The position numbers and the translations under genes were made by a program. This document shows, piece by piece, positions 4,814 to 8,862 of a stretch of DNA of 8,862 nt (within the stretch, counting starts at the first letter, position 1; each line of letters opens with the position of its first letter). Source of the DNA: Caldifarciminota bacterium UBA3073 (lineage in GTDB: Bacteria; Hydrothermota; UBA3073); assembly GCA_002366725.1 (NCBI GenBank), contig DFBT01000015.1, forward strand, positions 1 to 8,862, read 5' to 3'. Below the pieces are notes generated by a model. It was given only the letters and a program-made list of their open reading frames with translations, did not search any database and had not been told where the DNA came from.

Positions 4814-5914
4814 ATGGAGATCATATTATCATTATTATTGTCCTTTGCCGCTCCATCGAATGTGAGGGCGTATGATACACCGAACGACGCGGGAAGCTCA
4901 ATAACTATTGAATGGAAGATTTCGGCGGATGATTCACTTCTTCAGGGTTATGAAATATGGAGGAGTGAATTGCCCGACACGGGTTTTTCTATGATTGGCT
5001 ATGCGGGCAGAGGAATGTCCAGATACAGAGACCTACGGGAAATAAAAAACGGCAGAGAATACTATTATAAGATAAGGGGACGTACCCGGGAGCTTTTTCA
5101 TACAGATTTCTCAAACACATCCCTACCCGCCATTGCATCATACCAATGGTTCAATAGGAACAAGGTAAATACACTTTTTGCCGTTGTAATATTTATGGGT
5201 ATATTATTCTACTTCGTGAGCACGGCAAAAAAGGGCAAAAGCCTGTTTATAAGGAAGATCACGGGACTCGATGCACTCGATGAGGCGGTCGGCAGGGCAA
5301 CCGAGATGGGAAGACCTGTTATGTATGTGCCCGGGCTTTCCACTATGTCAGATGTTGCAACCATTGCGTCCATAAACATACTCCAGAGGGTTTCAAAGAA
5401 GATCGCCGAATACGATACACGCCTCATTGTCCCCATTGCAGATGCCATAGTCTATATGGTTGCGAGACAGGTTACAAAAGAGGGATATATGGAGGCGGGA
5501 AGACCAGACTCATACAATGAAGACAGTGTGTTTTTCGTTACAGACAGCCAGTTCGCATACGCCGCCGCCGTAAGTGGTATAATGATAAGGGAGAAACCTG
5601 CAACCAACCTCTTTCTGGGTATGTTCTGGGCGGAGTCACTTCTTCTGGCAGAGACGGGGAATATGACGGGCGCCGTTCAGATAGCGGGCACGGATTCGGT
5701 AACGCAGTTACCTTTCTTCGTCACCGCATGCGATTATACCATCATCGGAGAAGAATTATATGCCGCATCTGCCTACCTTTCAAAGGAACCCATACTCACC
5801 GGCAGCATAAAGGCACAGGACTTGGGAAAATTGATTATATTGATTCTTATCGTCCTCGGTATTCTCACGGGTATCTTCGGTTTCAATTTCTTCTCAACCA
5901 TGCTCAATGTATAG
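4814..5914 (+). CDS. Signal-peptide, Fn3-domain, two-TM membrane protein (DUF6754-like)
   Basis: 366 aa, function unknown. A short hydrophobic leader (1-13) is followed by a fibronectin type III domain (about 14-108: APSNVRAYDTPND, ITIEWKISADD, YEIWRS, YYYKIRGRT). Next come TM1 at about 120-137, then a large conserved domain (about 145-335) with GLDALDEAVGRATEMGRPVM (151-170), YVPGLSTMSDVATIASINIL, EYDTRLIVPIADAIVY and a Gly/Ala-rich middle. TM2 is at about 337-360. The predicted topology is Fn3 outside and the large domain inside. The central motifs match what I recall of DUF6754 proteins, but I cannot confirm this. GGAGG at 4804-4808 supports the start. hemW follows after 10 nt, so the two are co-transcribed. 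No catalytic signature is recognisable. Confidence 0.8.
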   Translation: MEIILSLLLSFAAPSNVRAYDTPNDAGSSITIEWKISADDSLLQGYEIWRSELPDTGFSMIGYAGRGMSRYRDLREIKNGREYYYKIRGRTRELFHTDFSNTSLPAIASYQWFNRNKVNTLFAVVIFMGILFYFVSTAKKGKSLFIRKITGLDALDEAVGRATEMGRPVMYVPGLSTMSDVATIASINILQRVSKKIAEYDTRLIVPIADAIVYMVARQVTKEGYMEAGRPDSYNEDSVFFVTDSQFAYAAAVSGIMIREKPATNLFLGMFWAESLLLAETGNMTGAVQIAGTDSVTQLPFFVTACDYTIIGEELYAASAYLSKEPILTGSIKAQDLGKLIILILIVLGILTGIFGFNFFSTMLNV

Positions 5915-5924
5915 CGTGTAACTT

Positions 5925-7007
5925 ATGCCGGGACTCTATATACACATTCCATTCTGTGTGAGGAAATGCAGATACTGTGCATTCCACTCTGTTCCGTATT
6001 CCCCGAAACTTGTAAAACCGTATATAGAAAGTCTTCAAAAAGAGGCAGAAAAACGCAAAGAGGTCTTCAGGGTAACATTTGATACCGTATACATTGGTGG
6101 TGGTACTCCATCTATACTTCATACTGCAGAACTGCTCGAGATATTGAAGATTATAAACTATAACTTTAACTTATCACCTCAAGAATTCACCATAGAGGTT
6201 AATCCAGGCACTGTGGATAGAGAAAAATTAACCTACTACAAGAGTAAGGGAATAAATAGATTAAGTATTGGAATACAATCTTTAAATGACAAAGAACTTG
6301 AATATCTCGGAAGGATACACACAGGTAAGGAGGCAGTTAAATGTTTTGAGGACGCCAGATACGCGGGATTTGAAAACATATCAATTGACTTGATATACGG
6401 GATACCTCTTCAGGATAAAAATTCCTGGCACTCAACACTCAATGGAATAACAGTTCTTAATCCTGAGCATATCTCGGCTTATTCTCTTTCATATGAACCC
6501 GAAACTCCACTATATGGAGAAGAACCCATGAAGGAGGATTTAGAAGAGAAGTTATATTACAATATGATAGACTATCTAAAATGTAAAGGGTATAAACAGT
6601 ATGAGATATCTTCTTTTGCAATTTCAGGATATGAATCGAGGCACAACATAAATTACTGGGGTGGAGGTATCTACCTCGGGCTCGGTGCATCAGCACATTC
6701 ATACGATGGAACTTACAGGTACGCCAATCCCCGACTTTACGACTATATAAAAGGTAAACCGCACGAACGGGAAAAGATCACCGCCGAAAAGGCGTTAGAA
6801 GAATGTATTATGCTCGGACTTAGGAAGAGAGCGGGAATTTCTCTTCCCGAAATCTCTCACAGGTTTGGAAGAACCGTGGCAGAAAAGCTAATAAACGAAG
6901 CCAGTATCCTGGGACTCGATATTGATGGCGAAAGGGTATTAGTCCCGAGGGATAAACAGTTCGTATCAGATGCAATTATCCTCTCAATTACTTCCCACCT
7001 TTGTTAA
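5925..7007 (+). CDS. hemW: Radical SAM heme chaperone HemW (HemN-like family)
   Basis: 360 aa, typical for HemW. The [4Fe-4S] cluster motif is Cys11-x3-Cys15-x2-Cys18 in CVRKCRYCAF. The fourth Cys (CxC) of true oxygen-independent coproporphyrinogen oxidase HemN is replaced by Phe, which favours the heme-trafficking HemW. Other motifs: GGGTPS (58-63, SAM binding), EVNPGT (91-96), SIGIQSL (114-120), SIDLIYGIP (153-161), YEISSFA (226-232) and YWGGGIYLGLGASAHSY (244-260). The C-terminal part is a HemW-type winged domain. ATG 5925 is 10 nt after the upstream stop and lacks an obvious Shine-Dalgarno, so translation is probably coupled. The middle of the gene (about 6100-6300) is markedly AT-richer than its ends. 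A HemN role is less likely but not excluded. Confidence 0.9.
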   Translation: MPGLYIHIPFCVRKCRYCAFHSVPYSPKLVKPYIESLQKEAEKRKEVFRVTFDTVYIGGGTPSILHTAELLEILKIINYNFNLSPQEFTIEVNPGTVDREKLTYYKSKGINRLSIGIQSLNDKELEYLGRIHTGKEAVKCFEDARYAGFENISIDLIYGIPLQDKNSWHSTLNGITVLNPEHISAYSLSYEPETPLYGEEPMKEDLEEKLYYNMIDYLKCKGYKQYEISSFAISGYESRHNINYWGGGIYLGLGASAHSYDGTYRYANPRLYDYIKGKPHEREKITAEKALEECIMLGLRKRAGISLPEISHRFGRTVAEKLINEASILGLDIDGERVLVPRDKQFVSDAIILSITSHLC

Positions 7008-7022
7008 TTTAATCTTCCGCGG

Positions 7023-7059
7023 CAGAAATTTACCTCAAAGGGGTTTAAAATTATTTCTG
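7023..7059. terminator. Possible bidirectional stem-loop between convergent genes
   Basis: CAGAAAT (7023-7029) and ATTTCTG (7053-7059) are perfect 7-bp inverted repeats around an A/T-rich 23-nt interior, between the hemW stop (7007) and the LysE-family gene, whose last codons overlap the right arm. The stem is weak and there is no clean T-tract. Confidence 0.25.
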
Positions 7060-7659
7060 TAGATAAGCTATCCCGTTCCTTATCAGCATTATTGAAAAGC
7101 CAAATAGTACGAATCCCAATATTCTGATGAGATAAATAAAATGCCTGCTTTTGAGCAAATTTCTACCTTTATCGGTAATTAAAGCGACCGTAACTTTTGA
7201 ACCAATTAAAAGCAAGTAGAATCCCAGTAAGTATAAAAAACAATCCAAGACGCCGCCTTTGACCAAGAAAGAGCCGCCGACAGATAACCAGAATATATAT
7301 GGATGAGGACTCAGCGCATTTGTAATAATACCCTTTTGCAGAGAGCGTCCTTTATCAGTTTTTACCCGGAATCTACCTTCATTCACTCTCAAATTCTCGT
7401 ATCCGAGATACAGGAGAAAAAGCCCTCCCGATATTGAAATAAATGCCAAAACGGTGTTTAAATCTTTCAGCCGATTAAAAATTAAAAATGTAATAATAAT
7501 TATCGGTACATCCGTAAAAAGCGGAGCGAGAGATACCTTAACGCCACTTCTTCCACCATGCATCAGCGTCTCCGAGATCACCAGTGTTAAAAGTGGGCCG
7601 GGTGATAACCCAGCCGTTAATCCAATGAGAATCCCAGGCAATAAAAAATTGGCAATCAT
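7051..7659 (-). CDS. LysE-family amino-acid/metabolite exporter
   Basis: 202 aa, the usual LysE/RhtB length. Inner-membrane protein with about six hydrophobic segments (about 5-27, 42-62, 68-88, 118-135, 138-160, 174-195). The family hallmark GLSPGPLLTLVISETLMHG lies at 17-35 and Asp50 follows in LAPLFTDVPI; SPHPYIFW (117-124) corresponds to the family's NP-type motif. The family exports amino acids or related small molecules; the substrate here cannot be deduced. ATG 7659 has a weak AAGAG-like ribosome site. It lies 37 nt downstream of the alpha/beta hydrolase gene in the same direction, suggesting an operon, and converges with hemW. Confidence 0.85.
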   Translation of the reverse strand: MIANFLLPGILIGLTAGLSPGPLLTLVISETLMHGGRSGVKVSLAPLFTDVPIIIITFLIFNRLKDLNTVLAFISISGGLFLLYLGYENLRVNEGRFRVKTDKGRSLQKGIITNALSPHPYIFWLSVGGSFLVKGGVLDCFLYLLGFYLLLIGSKVTVALITDKGRNLLKSRHFIYLIRILGFVLFGFSIMLIRNGIAYLQK

Positions 7660-7696
7660 ACAGTCTCTTTAGAAGTAACACATTACAAGCAGTTTT

Positions 7697-8587
7697 CTAT
7701 GTATTTAAAAATGCCAGACTTTTCTTCAGAATGTATCTTCTGTAAAAAACATGTGCAGTCATATGCCCGCTCAACAGTTTATATCTTTTGTGTTTTCCCA
7801 GTCTATGCCACAGGTCATCTGAAGATTTACGGGGAATAAACGGGTCAAATAAAGCCGTAAACATGAGTACTTTTTCCCCGTTTATCATATTGGCAAATAA
7901 TGACGCATCGTATCTAAAACAACTGGGTAATTTTTCTAATTCTCCCACACCACCGAAATTCCTCGCCGTTTCATCAAAAGTTCTGTGAATTTTATGACAT
8001 TTTTCTGGATTACAGCTTTCATCTTCTTCGTATTTCAGTCTTATTACTCTGGTAGCAATGCTGTGCCATGTGATGAATTCAAAGTTACCCCCCGTAACTA
8101 TTAAGATTCCCCTGTCCAATCTTTTATCCAAAGCCATCGCAATAGTTGAAATCATTCCCCCAAAACTATACCCCATAATATGTATTTTTTCAAAACCGCG
8201 TCCTTCAAGATAATCTACACAGGTCATCACATCGATTGCAGCTTGATAGAATTTCTTTTCCATTGCCGAAGAAGAACCCTTCAAAAATGCAGAGCTCACC
8301 GTATCACCGGAAGGCAGCCTTTCAAAATGATAAGGCAGCACCGGCATTATAGTTACATATCCGTTCTCAGATAATTTTCGGGGATAATACTGAAGATGAG
8401 AGAAATTTCTGTTCCCCGTTCCGTGGACAAAAACTACCGCACCCCTCGGATTTTCTACCTCATACAATAGAGCCTTTGCTCTGTCCACTTCGGGATACCC
8501 AGATTTATAGGCACTTGTAAAATAGATTTCTTTAATATCCTCGCCCAAGACACTGAATACCACATTATCTCTTGGGATGAGATACAT
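7697..8587 (-). CDS. Alpha/beta-hydrolase-fold protein (esterase/lipase-like)
   Basis: 296 aa with no signal peptide; probably cytosolic. The fold signatures are complete: oxyanion strand VVFVHGTGNR (51-60), nucleophile elbow GYSFGG (139-144, Ser141), acid in ALFDPFIP (Asp248) and a C-terminal His in SGHMTAHVF (His275 or His279). LPYHFER (84-90) followed by a variable cap resembles ABHD18/DUF2048-like or dienelactone-hydrolase-like proteins; I am unsure of the subfamily. A CNPEKC segment at 192-197 places two cysteines in the cap. ATG 8587 has an AAGGA ribosome site about 7 nt upstream. It is likely co-transcribed with the LysE-family exporter downstream. The substrate is unknown. Confidence 0.85.
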   Translation of the reverse strand: MYLIPRDNVVFSVLGEDIKEIYFTSAYKSGYPEVDRAKALLYEVENPRGAVVFVHGTGNRNFSHLQYYPRKLSENGYVTIMPVLPYHFERLPSGDTVSSAFLKGSSSAMEKKFYQAAIDVMTCVDYLEGRGFEKIHIMGYSFGGMISTIAMALDKRLDRGILIVTGGNFEFITWHSIATRVIRLKYEEDESCNPEKCHKIHRTFDETARNFGGVGELEKLPSCFRYDASLFANMINGEKVLMFTALFDPFIPRKSSDDLWHRLGKHKRYKLLSGHMTAHVFYRRYILKKSLAFLNT

Positions 8588-8603
8588 AAAACTATCCTTT
8601 TTA

Positions 8604-8628
8604 CCAGAAGAAGGTCAATTCTGGTCAA
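8604..8628. promoter_or_regulatory. Inverted and direct repeats upstream of the hydrolase gene
   Basis: CCAGAA (8604-8609) and TTCTGG (8619-8624) form a perfect inverted repeat with a 9-nt centre. Overlapping it, GGTCAA occurs twice 10 bp apart (8613-8618, 8623-8628), i.e. two TTGACC on the minus strand. It ends 17 nt before the ATG. It could be an operator or overlapping -35 elements, but no good -10 is spaced correctly. Confidence 0.35.
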
Positions 8629-8649
8629 GTATTTATCCCAAAATATGCA

Positions 8650-8746
8650 TTGAGAAACCACGAGATTACCACGAGATTACCATCTCAAGATCCGTATGGA
8701 CAAGATAGGTCAATAAAGAACTTATGCACAGCATCCGTATGGACAA
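8650..8746. repeat. Short tandem and direct repeats in the right-hand intergenic region
   Basis: Two tandem copies of ACCACGAGATT (8657-8667, 8668-8678) sit between inverted TTGAGA (8650-8655) and TCTCAA (8683-8688). A 14-bp direct repeat, ATCCGTATGGACAA, occurs at 8690-8703 and 8733-8746. The 275 nt from 8588 to the window end contain no ORF or RNA gene I can support. Confidence 0.6.
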
Positions 8747-8767
8747 AAGTTAAAATCAAAATCCTTT

Positions 8768-8784
8768 TTCACCCAAAAGGTGAA
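8768..8784. other. Small perfect hairpin
   Basis: TTCACC and GGTGAA pair perfectly (6 bp) around CAAAA. On the minus strand it is followed by an A-rich run and on the plus strand by mixed sequence, so neither side has the T-tract of an intrinsic terminator. Confidence 0.35.
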
Positions 8785-8812
8785 TGCTCATAGTCTTGAA
8801 AACTTTTATATA

Positions 8813-8842
8813 ATCTGTGAATATCTGTGTTTATCTGTGGTT
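8813..8842 (+). repeat. Three tandem 10-mers (ATCTGTGnnn)
   Basis: ATCTGTGA, ATCTGTGT and ATCTGTGG occur at 8813, 8823 and 8833 with a 10-nt period, followed by a looser ATCTGAG at 8851. This 'ATCTGTG' filler is seen in intergenic regions of many environmental bacteria and probably continues past the window edge. Confidence 0.6.
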
Positions 8843-8862
8843 AATGCATAATCTGAGTTTAT

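Noticed and set aside
5925..7007. Oxygen-independent coproporphyrinogen III oxidase HemN
   Set aside because: The CxC fourth cysteine after the cluster motif is Phe and the length fits HemW.
8768..8784. Intrinsic terminator for a gene beyond the right edge
   Set aside because: Short stem and no T-tract on either strand.

Overview
The window is a stretch of bacterial chromosome from an anaerobic-looking, probably uncultured lineage of moderate GC. The housekeeping genes are clear bacterial orthologues (truA, plsX, the fused nnr and hemW). The Fn3/membrane protein and the degenerate, low-complexity intergenic repeats are of a kind I associate with candidate phyla such as WOR-3/TA06-like groups. 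That placement is a guess from style, not from a marker gene.

Left end (1-834): a REPtron. A REP-associated tyrosine (HUH/Y1) transposase, RAYT, on the minus strand (180-725) lies inside an array of eight complete 26-nt palindromic REP units plus one partial unit. The units come in two stem variants, and each variant is found in only one orientation. This resembles the Y/Z organisation of enterobacterial BIMEs and is the most interesting system in the window.

Minus-strand housekeeping block (835-4459): transcription runs plsX (phosphate acyltransferase), then nnr (bifunctional NAD(P)HX epimerase/dehydratase), then truA (tRNA pseudouridine 38-40 synthase), then the RAYT. The spacers hold decayed repeats. 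A second small hairpin repeat occurs once in each of the two spacers flanking nnr, in opposite orientation and with a compensatory stem change. A 12-codon relic resembling the start of a TatD-type hydrolase lies upstream of truA. plsX has a near-consensus sigma-70 promoter placed so that its mRNA would be leaderless, and truA may be similar.

Divergent region (4460-4813): the plsX promoter faces left and a second sigma-70-like promoter faces right. Between and around them are a GC-rich palindrome and several direct repeats.

Plus-strand pair (4814-7007): a signal-peptide/Fn3/two-TM membrane protein of unknown function (probably the DUF6754 family) is followed 10 nt later by hemW, a radical-SAM heme chaperone.

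Right end (7008-8862): convergent to hemW on the minus strand are an alpha/beta hydrolase and, 37 nt downstream, a LysE-family exporter, probably one operon. The last 275 nt hold no gene I can support but contain several short direct, tandem and inverted repeats.
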